From contig JAEUWH010000087.1 of assembly GCA_016785955.1 (NCBI GenBank), positions 62,001 to 126,000 of the forward strand: a stretch of 64,000 bases of DNA. The letters are read 5' to 3'. The stretch is from Pseudobdellovibrionaceae bacterium (GTDB lineage: Bacteria > Bdellovibrionota > Bdellovibrionia > Bdellovibrionales > Bdellovibrionaceae). The first letter of the stretch is position 1. Every line of letters starts with the position of its first letter. This document shows positions 18,087 to 27,500 of the stretch, one piece after another. The position numbers were made by a program, and so were the translations under genes. The notes beneath the pieces are model-generated. The model saw nothing but the letters and a program-made list of their open reading frames with translations, did not search any database and was not told the origin of the DNA.

Positions 18087-18646
18087 GTGAACATGCAGAT
18101 CTATTAATTCGTATTCAAGAGACACCGAATCCGAACGCTTGGAAATTCGTTTTGAACCAAACCGTGTTAAACGAAGGCAAAGCGACCTACGTGGAACCGA
18201 AGGAAGCAGAAAATAATTTATTGGCGCGCAGTTTGTTTGAAATTCAGGGAATCAAGCAAGTTCATTTTTTTCAGAATGTGGTGACGATCACCCATACATT
18301 TGATTCAGAGCCCGTCGAAATTCATAAAAGTGTATCCTCGGTATTGCAAACACGCATGCCGGCGCATAATCCAAATCAAACAAAAGTCGATGAAAAAAAA
18401 CTGGCGCGAACCCAGTTGTCGCCCGAACTTCAGCGAATCGAGGCCATTCTTGATGAAACTATTCGTCCCGGTTTACAAGGTGACGGAGGCGATATCGCAG
18501 TGGTGAAATACGAGGATAACAAATTGTACGTGTTCTACGAAGGCGCCTGTGGCACCTGTCCCAGTTCCACCTCGGGAACTTTGATGGCCATCGAAGGTAT
18601 TTTGCGCGAGCAATACAACGATAAAATTGAAGTCGTTCCCGTATAA
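18083..18646 (+). CDS. Nfu-type Fe-S carrier protein
   Basis: 187 residues with two domains. An N-terminal Nfu_N domain (~8-95) starts with the typical ETPNPNAWKF motif. A C-terminal NifU-like domain (~110-187) carries the cluster-binding CxxC in EGACGTCPSS. Such proteins receive clusters from the SUF scaffold and pass them to apo-enzymes. It is the last gene of the suf operon and is followed by a 74-nt convergent gap without an obvious strong terminator. Confidence 0.91.
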   Translation: MSEHADLLIRIQETPNPNAWKFVLNQTVLNEGKATYVEPKEAENNLLARSLFEIQGIKQVHFFQNVVTITHTFDSEPVEIHKSVSSVLQTRMPAHNPNQTKVDEKKLARTQLSPELQRIEAILDETIRPGLQGDGGDIAVVKYEDNKLYVFYEGACGTCPSSTSGTLMAIEGILREQYNDKIEVVPV

Positions 18647-18720
18647 AAACGGACTCTGAAGTATTCATTGAAAAACCTGAATGATCGTCAGAATTTACAA
18701 TCTTAACGTTATTTGCCATC

Positions 18721-19146
18721 TTAGCGCTTTTTCTGGGCAAGACGGTTAATCAATTCGACGATCTCGTGAATTTCGTCACTTTGTCGCACTTTCAGACTGG
18801 GCGGGTTTTCGTTCTTTAAATGCGCATCGATAAAACGTTTAATCGAAACATACGGTCCAACAAAACGGTGAGTGATATAGATCATCAATCCAAATGCGAC
18901 CGTAAAGCCAATCACGATTCCATAAAGTGCGGCATCCAGCATGTAGTCATCCAGCACCAAAGTCATCTTCGAGATCGTGTTCCAGTCCAAAGCATGTTCC
19001 CAATGATGATTCTTTAGCTTTTGATTAATGAACAACAACGTAGACACATTTATCACGCTAAAACATAGTCCAATCAAGAAGGCATACTTCGCCTGTTTCC
19101 AAGGATGAGACAAAAAAGATCTAAATAACACTTTATTTTTTGACAT
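18721..19146 (-). CDS. Small two-TM membrane protein with HAMP-like tail
   Basis: 141 residues. Two hydrophobic segments (about 20-42 and 73-95) enclose a short extracytoplasmic loop, and the second is followed by a HAMP-like region (VGPYVSIKRFIDAHL...SDEIHEIVELINRLA). No kinase, cyclase or methyl-accepting domain is attached. It starts 9 nt after the adenylate cyclase gene and is the last member of that operon. It may modulate the cyclase by HAMP-HAMP contact; this is inference from position only. Confidence 0.75.
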   Translation of the reverse strand: MSKNKVLFRSFLSHPWKQAKYAFLIGLCFSVINVSTLLFINQKLKNHHWEHALDWNTISKMTLVLDDYMLDAALYGIVIGFTVAFGLMIYITHRFVGPYVSIKRFIDAHLKNENPPSLKVRQSDEIHEIVELINRLAQKKR

Positions 19147-19155
19147 GGTTCCTTT

Positions 19156-21012
19156 CTAAGCGACAACTTTAACTTTGTCGGCATCCCCTTTTTCATAATC
19201 TGAATACGGAGTCTTCACTTCGATGATTTCACCGGATTCAGTGATGTACCCCTTAACTTTATACATTCTTAGCGGCTCGGTTTTACCCTTTACTTCCGCA
19301 GCACCTGCAAATTCGAGGTGGAATTTGTGTTTGATTTGTTCGGCCGTTTCATGACTGATCAATAGATCTGTTCCAAATGCCTTGGTCGATGCCTCGATCC
19401 GTGATGTTTGATTTACGGTATCACCAATAACAGTGTATTCCATACGCTCATCAGATCCAATCGTGCCCGAGATCGCCTTGCCAGAATGAACCCCCATACC
19501 AATCATGATCGGAGTCTGCCCGCGACCGTTGCGAACGTTATTCAATTCCGCCAACGCCGTTCGCATTTCCAAACTGGCCTTGATGCACCAATATGAATCT
19601 TGGCCCGTGGATTTGGGCGCACCCCAAACCGCCATGATCGCATCACCAATAAATTTGTCGACAATCCCGTGATTGGCATTGATGATTCTGACCATAATAC
19701 CAAAATATTCGTTCAACATTTCGACGACTTCTTCGGGCGAGTGCCCTTCCGAGAACGCAGTAAAGCCACGCACATCACTGAAGAAAACCGTGATTTCTTT
19801 GTTCGCTCCTTTGACGCCGATTTCCCCTTGGATCATTTCTTCAGCCACGCTGGATCCATGGAATTTGCTGAATAGTGTTTTTACCTTGTCACGCTCGCGC
19901 AGGCCATCGACCATCTCGTCAAATGCAGCCGCCAGCTCGCCCACTTCGTCTTTAGAGCGAATTTGATTTTGCGCTTTGAAATCAAACTGACCTTTTTTGA
20001 TTTGTTTTGTCAATTCAGACAAAATCTCAATGGGATTGGTGATAGATACAGAAAAAAAGAAAATAACCAATAACATGAACGAGATCAAAAGTCCCGCAAT
20101 GTAGATGGACTGACGCTTGACCTGCTTGATTGGCAGCAGTACAGATCTTTCCGAAACTTCACTGACGAATACCAGATTCAAAGAACTTTTCGTGTAGGCG
20201 CTGAGATAAACGTCTTTTTTGTCCTGGGTTTCGTAACGAACTTGCTTTTTCGGAGTGGGATCGGAAATGGCCTTCAAGACGGTCGGGTGGTCTTTGAAAT
20301 TTGTCCGGCTCAAAGTGATTTTGTCATCCGAGTGAGCAATCAATTGACCATCCAGCTTGGCGACGAATAGTCGCCGTTGTCCTTGGGTTAGTAGAATACT
20401 TTGGACCTTACGAATATCCAAATAGCTGACGACGAAATAGTCGGTTTGTCCCTGAGGATTGTTGGATAAAGGGGCCGCCATCACGACCAAGCGTAAGTCT
20501 TTATCTTGAATAATGTTTTGAATAAAGAACTCACCGGCGACCACATCCGAAAACGTAAGGCCCTCTTTCTTTTTAATTTTTTCTATGAACGTAGAATCTA
20601 TTTTTAGTTCTTTGAACTTGGCTTCTTGCGCTTGACGTTTCAGCAGCACCGCCGAATTATTTTCGACATGATAAAGCTCAATCGCCCATAAATCTTTGTC
20701 CAAACGGAGTATGTCTTCGATGGCTTGCGTATCTTGGGCGGCGGAATCTGCGAACGGCAAGAAGGGGTTCACTTGCGCTTGGATTTCTTTCAGCATGAAT
20801 GACCCGACCGTCTTGGCTTTGTCGATCGTATTGATGAACAGACCTTCGAATTCTTGTGATTTGTTCGACGAGTAGCTCAGGTTCAAGTCTTCTGCAGAAC
20901 GACGTGCCGAAGTTTCGAAAATCATCGTCGATTTTTGCGTGATTGGAAATACCGTTATGACCAGAATCCCAATAATGACAAGCGTAAGCTTGATGAAAAT
21001 TGAAATTTTCAT
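19156..21012 (-). CDS. Membrane class III adenylate cyclase with CACHE-like sensor and HAMP
   Basis: 618 residues. TM1 (~7-24) is followed by an extracytoplasmic dCACHE-like sensor (~30-295), TM2 (~303-324), HAMP (~325-378) and a class III cyclase domain (~400-575). The catalytic set is complete: metal Asp413 and Asp457, adenine-specifying Lys453 and Asp531, and Asn534/Arg538 for the transition state. It should make cAMP. Its start overlaps the preceding gene as ATGA. The operon pairs it with a FecR-domain protein and a barrel protein, so its signal may come from the outer envelope. Confidence 0.92.
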   Translation of the reverse strand: MKISIFIKLTLVIIGILVITVFPITQKSTMIFETSARRSAEDLNLSYSSNKSQEFEGLFINTIDKAKTVGSFMLKEIQAQVNPFLPFADSAAQDTQAIEDILRLDKDLWAIELYHVENNSAVLLKRQAQEAKFKELKIDSTFIEKIKKKEGLTFSDVVAGEFFIQNIIQDKDLRLVVMAAPLSNNPQGQTDYFVVSYLDIRKVQSILLTQGQRRLFVAKLDGQLIAHSDDKITLSRTNFKDHPTVLKAISDPTPKKQVRYETQDKKDVYLSAYTKSSLNLVFVSEVSERSVLLPIKQVKRQSIYIAGLLISFMLLVIFFFSVSITNPIEILSELTKQIKKGQFDFKAQNQIRSKDEVGELAAAFDEMVDGLRERDKVKTLFSKFHGSSVAEEMIQGEIGVKGANKEITVFFSDVRGFTAFSEGHSPEEVVEMLNEYFGIMVRIINANHGIVDKFIGDAIMAVWGAPKSTGQDSYWCIKASLEMRTALAELNNVRNGRGQTPIMIGMGVHSGKAISGTIGSDERMEYTVIGDTVNQTSRIEASTKAFGTDLLISHETAEQIKHKFHLEFAGAAEVKGKTEPLRMYKVKGYITESGEIIEVKTPYSDYEKGDADKVKVVA

Positions 21013-22571
21013 TCAAACTCCCAATTGTAGTCAAAATTAAAATAGTGCCCGGTCAAATCGATTTTATTCTGATCAAAATTTGGTTTGGGCGAGGCATATT
21101 CATAGAACTCTGTTTTGTATCGGTATCCGAAAGAATAAATTTTATTTTTTTCAAAACGGTAAGAACCGCCCACGCCCAGCGAAATTTCAGCACCGTTCTT
21201 TAGAGAGGTGCCAAAGCCAGAAGTTCCCGACATAGGCATAGAGTACGTGAAGTAAGTCTTAACGCCCCAAAAGCCGTACACGGCTCGCCAATAGTCCGCA
21301 CCCAAATTTAAACCATAGACTTTGCTCAGCTTGACTTCATTTTTAATTCCAGACAGAGAGATATGAGTTTCTGGAATTTCGTTATAATAAAGACCCATAA
21401 AAATTCGGCTGTCCGAGACGTCCGACATTTGTTGTCGGTACAGTCCGTTGACTTCAAATCGAATAAGCACGTAGTCACTCTTGTCAATGACCATTCCGCC
21501 CAAGCTGGCTTGGGTACGCACACCATAATTTGGTGAAAACAAACCTTCCCAGCCGCCACTTAAGGTTCCTGTGACGGCGTCAAATGAACTTGCCGAATTT
21601 AAATAGGGAGTCGTCGTCTTGTACGATATTTGCGACAGTATATAATTGAAAAAAACGCCCGAAACATTTTGCCGTTTGAATAAACTTTCCATGATCACCT
21701 TGTTTTCCGAGGCGATCGTGCGACTGCCTGTGCGCACTGGAAATTCGATCATTTCTTTCTCTGAAATGGCTTTATTGTCTTTCTTTGCAAGAAGTTCCAG
21801 ACGATATTGGCCGCCATCCCATTCCGCAGGGAAAACAAAACTAGTCTCTGAGACGTTTACTTTTTCAAAAATTTTTTTCCATGTTTGTGTGTCCTCGTCG
21901 ACTTTCCATACAAACATGTCGACGGCGTCGCTGGATTTTTCACGATTCCATTTCAACTGGCGGACAAAGTCGCTTGTGGGCTTTATGATTTCCGGCTTCG
22001 CGTAGTTTTTTCCCAGCACAGTGAACTGCGATTCGCTGATGGGTGACAAAAGACCTTTAGCTTTGCTTTGCACCGACCAGTTGAACGTTTCGCCAACGGG
22101 TACAACCACCGTAAGCTCTGTGGACTCGGTTTCTTGTGCAAAATCAAACGAGGATGAAATTGATTTCACCTTGACCTTGTAACCCTCGGCCCCTTGAGAC
22201 TGGCTCCACTTGAACGTGATTTCAACCTTGTCGCTTTCTTGAATTATTTTTTCCCAGTTTTTTGGCGGGTGAATCAGTTTTACGGTGCCCACCTTGACGC
22301 CCAGGTTTTCGTAGCCGCTCCAGGGACCGGCGACACCCCGTTTGTCTTTGGCGCGGATGCGGAAAAGATATTCTCCTGGCGGTAAATTAATTTTAATTTT
22401 TGCTTCGGAACTGATTTTATAGGCAATCGGTTTTCTTTTGGTATCGCTGATTTCAAGATCATAGGTCACAGCCTTATCGATCTGCTCCCATTCCAGCGTG
22501 ACACTGCGGGTGCTTTGTTGGGCTGTTGCAATTTCAAATAAAAATAAGAAAATCAAGAGAGGTCGAATCAA
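21009..22571 (-). CDS. Exported FN3-repeat protein with C-terminal beta-barrel-like domain
   Basis: 520 residues. A signal peptide (cleavage after ~ATA at 15-17) is followed by several fibronectin-III-like units (~20-290) with the WEQ/WSQ pattern and LPPGEYLFRI-type strands. From ~300 the sequence is rich in alternating aromatic/glycine strands and ends in WEFE, which fits an outer-membrane beta-barrel of about 200 residues. Start and stop both overlap its neighbours as ATGA. I read it as the outer-membrane component of a FecR-cyclase signalling operon; the barrel call needs structure prediction. Confidence 0.72.
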   Translation of the reverse strand: MIRPLLIFLFLFEIATAQQSTRSVTLEWEQIDKAVTYDLEISDTKRKPIAYKISSEAKIKINLPPGEYLFRIRAKDKRGVAGPWSGYENLGVKVGTVKLIHPPKNWEKIIQESDKVEITFKWSQSQGAEGYKVKVKSISSSFDFAQETESTELTVVVPVGETFNWSVQSKAKGLLSPISESQFTVLGKNYAKPEIIKPTSDFVRQLKWNREKSSDAVDMFVWKVDEDTQTWKKIFEKVNVSETSFVFPAEWDGGQYRLELLAKKDNKAISEKEMIEFPVRTGSRTIASENKVIMESLFKRQNVSGVFFNYILSQISYKTTTPYLNSASSFDAVTGTLSGGWEGLFSPNYGVRTQASLGGMVIDKSDYVLIRFEVNGLYRQQMSDVSDSRIFMGLYYNEIPETHISLSGIKNEVKLSKVYGLNLGADYWRAVYGFWGVKTYFTYSMPMSGTSGFGTSLKNGAEISLGVGGSYRFEKNKIYSFGYRYKTEFYEYASPKPNFDQNKIDLTGHYFNFDYNWEFE

Positions 22572-24262
22572 TCAACCTCCAGCTTCTTGATTTTTGGTGC
22601 TATCATTTTATTTTCATCCGGGACGACTAAGGTGATCGCTCTGGATTTTTCTCCTTCGCGTCCAAATTGGTCGATGGCGGCGACGATAATTTTATAACTT
22701 CCTGGCAACAAGTCGGTGAAATCAATGGCGCTTTCTTTAATAGACTCTTGCTTTTGCACATCCCCTTTCCCGTTCATCACGGTCAGACGATAGCTAAACG
22801 CCTTTTCTTGGTTTTCCCATTCAATGTGCGCGTTGCCGGCTTCGTCACTGGTGACGACATAGTCGGGGATATTGATGTATCTCACTGGGGCCAGTATAGG
22901 CAGCGGCTTCAGATCAAACGCTCGGGGAGGCAAATAGGCGATGCGTTCTCCTTCGTCATCCAAAGCCTCGATCGAGGCGACATAGCGTCCCGGGGTTTTC
23001 ATTTTCCTAAAAAATTTATTTTCTTTGCTGATTTCAAACGGAGCAGTTTTGAGTTCGGCCTCGCTTTTGGCGAGACGGATTTTAAATGCTTTAAATGCCG
23101 GGTGTTTAACTTCGTTCCATAAGACGTTCAGCAGAGGTTGATCGCCTAAAAAGTATTGGGTGGTTTCGGTCTTGTCGTCCCAGCTCATGCTTAAATTGAC
23201 TTTAACTTTTTCGGCCAACGTGAAATTGTATACCGAGCTGACGACGGGTGCGTCGTCCTTTTTGGGAATTCCTTTTAGACGCCAGAAATATTGGCCCGGG
23301 AACAGTGCTTCGGATTTGTATTCGTGACCACGAGTGATTTCATCTGCCTGAATCAGCTGAGACATGTCAGGCGTATTAGAGATCTCAATCGATACTTTTT
23401 CATAGGGAAAATTTTGGCGCCAAGAAAAGGTAATTGCTTCCGATGGATTTTTGGTTTTGATATAAGCAGCTAAAGTGGGATAGACGGGTTGCGGGGCATT
23501 TCGTTGCAGGACTTTAAATCGATAGACGTCTGAAACAGTTTTACGATTGTTTTTATCAAAGCCGATGATTTGCCAGAAGAACTGGCCGGGCTGCATATTC
23601 ACATTAAGATTTGTATGTGTACTAGAGCCCTGTTTGCTGAGTGACTTGCGGGAACTGCCAAGCCAAATTTCATAGTGACTCTGTCCGGCGTCTTCCCAAG
23701 AAATGTTCAGCATTGATTTTTCCTCGGGATTCCAAAAAACTTCGGCCTCGGGAGAGGGAGAGATTGGTTTGAGGACCACACTGGCGTTCTGTTTGTCGGC
23801 CGCATTGTCCTCATCTGATTTTTGATTGATGATGAAGTCATTGACTGAGCCCGGCGTGGCACCGGTATTGGCGTCTTTCTTCACCAGAAGTTTTCCTTCC
23901 AACACATCCAAGGAGATCTTGCCGGCGTTTTCCTGTAAGATGAAATGAGAATCCGGTTCGATCTCGATATTTTGATTTTTCTTCAAGAACGAGATGATCA
24001 ACACGCCTTCGGTTGCTGTGCGGATGGAATCACCGACATAAAGTTGGTCGCCGGCGTACAATTCAGTCCACAATTCACTACTGGCATTTTTCCGCACATT
24101 TCCAATTTGCGTTTGAATGACAATGGCAATCGCTTCTCCCAGCTCGGAGTCATTGATTTCAGGTTTGGTTAAATAGTATGTCACCTCATTGATTGCGGTG
24201 AATACAATGAACAAACCAAGAATAAAAAGAAACTTTTTCCAGTTTCGACGAAGAGAATCCAT
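22568..24262 (-). CDS. FecR-domain protein with FN3-like repeats
   Basis: 564 residues. An N-terminal TM anchor (~10-32) precedes a FecR domain (~45-130) with the usual pattern: GDQLYVGDSIRTA, then a strand-rich segment ending in LEGKLLVKK. From ~170 to the end there are about four FN3-like repeats (for example FWNPEEKSMLNISW and NAHIEWENQEKAFSYRL). No sigma factor gene lies beside it, unlike classical FecIR systems. It is the first gene of the operon with the barrel protein, cyclase and HAMP-like protein, and is probably anchored in the inner membrane facing the periplasm. Confidence 0.83.
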   Translation of the reverse strand: MDSLRRNWKKFLFILGLFIVFTAINEVTYYLTKPEINDSELGEAIAIVIQTQIGNVRKNASSELWTELYAGDQLYVGDSIRTATEGVLIISFLKKNQNIEIEPDSHFILQENAGKISLDVLEGKLLVKKDANTGATPGSVNDFIINQKSDEDNAADKQNASVVLKPISPSPEAEVFWNPEEKSMLNISWEDAGQSHYEIWLGSSRKSLSKQGSSTHTNLNVNMQPGQFFWQIIGFDKNNRKTVSDVYRFKVLQRNAPQPVYPTLAAYIKTKNPSEAITFSWRQNFPYEKVSIEISNTPDMSQLIQADEITRGHEYKSEALFPGQYFWRLKGIPKKDDAPVVSSVYNFTLAEKVKVNLSMSWDDKTETTQYFLGDQPLLNVLWNEVKHPAFKAFKIRLAKSEAELKTAPFEISKENKFFRKMKTPGRYVASIEALDDEGERIAYLPPRAFDLKPLPILAPVRYINIPDYVVTSDEAGNAHIEWENQEKAFSYRLTVMNGKGDVQKQESIKESAIDFTDLLPGSYKIIVAAIDQFGREGEKSRAITLVVPDENKMIAPKIKKLEVD

Positions 24263-24535
24263 CTCATTCTGGATCGGTATTTTGTCAAAAAGTTATACAG
24301 ACTTTTGGGGAATTGCTTGGAAAAAAAAATAGAAAAATACTAGCAATCAAAATCCAGTTGGACAAAAGTTTTAGGAACTGCCGAACTTGAGTGTGTGTTT
24401 TTATAGATATTATTGAGTTATTTTAATAGGTTGTGGTTGATTTTGTAACAATTGTGGCAAAGTGTAAGTTAACTATTTAAAATTAATAGCTATTTTTTAA
24501 CGAAAGGCACACACAAGTGACTCAGTTCCTAAGTT
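24263..24535. other. Intergenic region between giant lipoprotein and FecR operon
   Basis: This 273-nt AT-rich gap follows the giant lipoprotein stop and precedes the FecR operon, both on the minus strand. It contains a TTGACA box (minus strand, 24288-24283) and a TATAAC box just upstream of it, but no pair with standard spacing. No open frame of interest is seen. A T-rich, weakly dyadic stretch near 24465-24500 may end the lipoprotein transcript. Confidence 0.35.
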
Positions 24536-27500
24536 TTAATAAACTGTGAACGGCATTTTATCAAAAAACCGACCGACGACGGACAAGTCTTTACCACTTT
24601 CTGGAATACAATAAAAATGACCATCTGCACGTTTTACGCAAACGGCTTCGGAGGTTCCCCAAAAGTCTGTGACGTTGGTGAATTTTTCAGTGAATGTAAT
24701 GCCGCTAGTGGGTGCTACATAAAGTTTGTTATCAGTTTTTAAAACAAAAATACGTCCCGTACTATCCATTTTAACTTTTAAAACACCCGCCATCATCAAG
24801 CGAGCCATTGGTGCCAGCGCTGTGCCGGCCGAATCGATATTGGCACCCCAGCAATAAAGTTCGCCTGCATTTGTACGTGCGCACGATCGACTTCCGCCCG
24901 TGGCTGTATCAACGACATCTGTCAGCTGGGTGTCGGTGGTCACCAGAGGAGTTTTAAGGACATTGTTGGCTCCTGTCAGTAGATTGTCTCCCAGTTGGCC
25001 CGCACTGATTCCGGCAGAGTTCGTGGCGCCACACTTGGCGGTTCCACCGAGGGCAGGAAAACAATAGTGATAGCTGCCATTGTTAATCGTGTTCGCAGGG
25101 GTCATCGTGACCGATTGTTTTGCTGGTAAGGTGGCCGTCGTGTAATTATAAAACCCATCGGCCGTCGTGGCTTGGTAGGATGTACTTGTGGTCTTGGTGC
25201 TGGCAACGTTTTGAAAGTTATTGCCTACACCAAATGTTTGCATGCTTGTGGGCGATGAATTGGTGGCTTGGATCAGATTGTCTAAACTGTCAATAAAGGC
25301 GAATGAGTAATAGCCCAATGCAATTTTTTTCACTGTGCTGGGTATTTTTGTTTCAAGTAAAGAAGTGAATGAACTGGTACTGGGCTTTCCCAGTACAAAC
25401 TGATTTTGGCTGCGACACTGGTAATACGAAGACGTCGGCGTTTCCAGGCAGAAATAGCCATCATCGGTCATTTTATTTAATTCCGAACTTGTATAAGTGA
25501 TCGTTGATTCGGTGACGTCTGTCGTGCCAAATCCAAATCGGCTGGAGTCCCAATTGCCGGCGCATGCTAAATGACCGCTGTAGATAAAACAATAATAGTT
25601 ACCCACTTCGCTCATTTTGAATTTGGTTACACCGGACGAGGGCCAAGTGCCTTTTTGCGTAGAAGCACACGCGGAGCCCAGACACAGCAACCCATTCGAA
25701 GATGTTTGGATGATGGCATAGCCTGACCCTGGATAAAAAGAGTTAAAGGTCCCAGCGGCTAATTGCTGTGTTGGCGCATTAGTGAAGCCGTTTCCCCAGC
25801 ACCATAAAGTGCCATCGGTTTTTTTTGCGCAGACCGTGCTGTTCCCCAAACGTAAATCATCGACAGATGAAATAGAAATGCCGACGGTCGCGCCGGGTGC
25901 GATTTGATTTGTACCTGTGGGACCTAAACCCAAACGTCCCGAGCTGTTTGAACCCCAGCATTTAATTTCTAGTCCGGTGGTGCCGGCCTCATAATTACCA
26001 ACGGCGCAGGCATAAATGGGCATAAAATAAACTTTTTCCGTATTTTCAAAACCAGGAATTTCTTTCGGGGTATATTCCATCGCATTTGTGTAACCCAGCA
26101 CATAAGAGGATGATGCTGCCGATCCCCAGCAGGCGACTTCGTATCCAGGTTTACCCACATCAAAGTCTCCGTAGGTGCAGAAACCGCGAGTCATGGCGGC
26201 GATATCCATCACTTGTGGAGTCATCAATAAAGTGGGGATTCGTATCTGTGTGGTGCCTAGGCCAGAGAGAGCGCTTGTGCCCTCTCCCCAGCAATAGGCT
26301 GGGTACCCGTCGCTGCTGTCACCATCGTCTATTAAGGCACATCGACCGAGTGAGCTGGTGTTTGTAGCTGAACTTTCGATTGTCTTAATGTAATTATTAA
26401 TTGTGGCGACGACAGAGGACGGTGCGGTCACAAGGGAACTTGCGGAATTGATACCGGCCAATCCGGCCGCGTTTTCACCCCAACATTTTGTTCCCACTCC
26501 GTTATCGTAACTGCATGTCAGACTGAATCGGGACAACGTCACCAAGCTGGGATTCGTACCAATTCCCGAGACTTTGTACGGAGACGTGTGGTTTGCACCC
26601 GTCGTCGATCCAATCGCGTACTTCCCACCATAGCCCCAACAATAAATTCCATCCGCCGCTTTAGCGCAGTAGTGATTCAAACTAGACTCGTGTGTCATCA
26701 ACTGAGTAACCCCAGATAAAGATCCAATTTTGGCTGGCAGTGGGCGGGTTTCAGCGGCTGTTCCAAGTCCAAGTTCTCCGGATTCGCCTCGGCCAAAGCA
26801 ATAAACACGGCCATTAGTTGTATAAAAACACGTATCATTGCTTCCCATCGCAAAATCTACGACAGCTCCGTCGTCGGGTGTTTCGTCATCATGAATGGTT
26901 CCCGTGATAGTCTTGGTTCCAAAGTGTCCGTGTTTAATTTTGCGCAGGTCAACGGCCACACCGCGAAGTCCGTCCATCGTGCTGTTGTTGATTCCTGTCA
27001 CCGTAACTAACTTATAAGTTTGTCCTGCCGTGATGGTGTCATTGCCCGTGATGAGATTTTTAGTCAGACCGTCCAGGGTGTATGTCTCAACTTGATAAGT
27101 AAAATTCAAATTCACAGAGATTGCCGAGTCGACAGACACCTTGAAAGAGATTTGATTGCTGGACTCAAGAAAATAGTCCGTCGTTGCCCAACTGACGGAA
27201 ACGTTGGGATTTTCATTGTAGGCTTGGACACCTGGATTTGTCAGGTTTCCTGTAACGGCGCCACTATTCGTGATTAAAGAATTTCCGGCTTTGTCTTTGA
27301 TGAAACCACCGGTCGGCAGGTTGAGCTGGTTACCATATCCAAAATTTCCAGTATCGCCGGCGACCACTTTATATAAAAATTCCAGTTTAGTGTCAGAGAT
27401 ACGTCGGTAAAACTGTGCGGTTCGGTTGAGTGCTCCGCCGTTGAGTCTGATTTCTGCGGAACGGGTTCCTGCGGCCGTTGGGTCTAGCACGACCTCTTCA

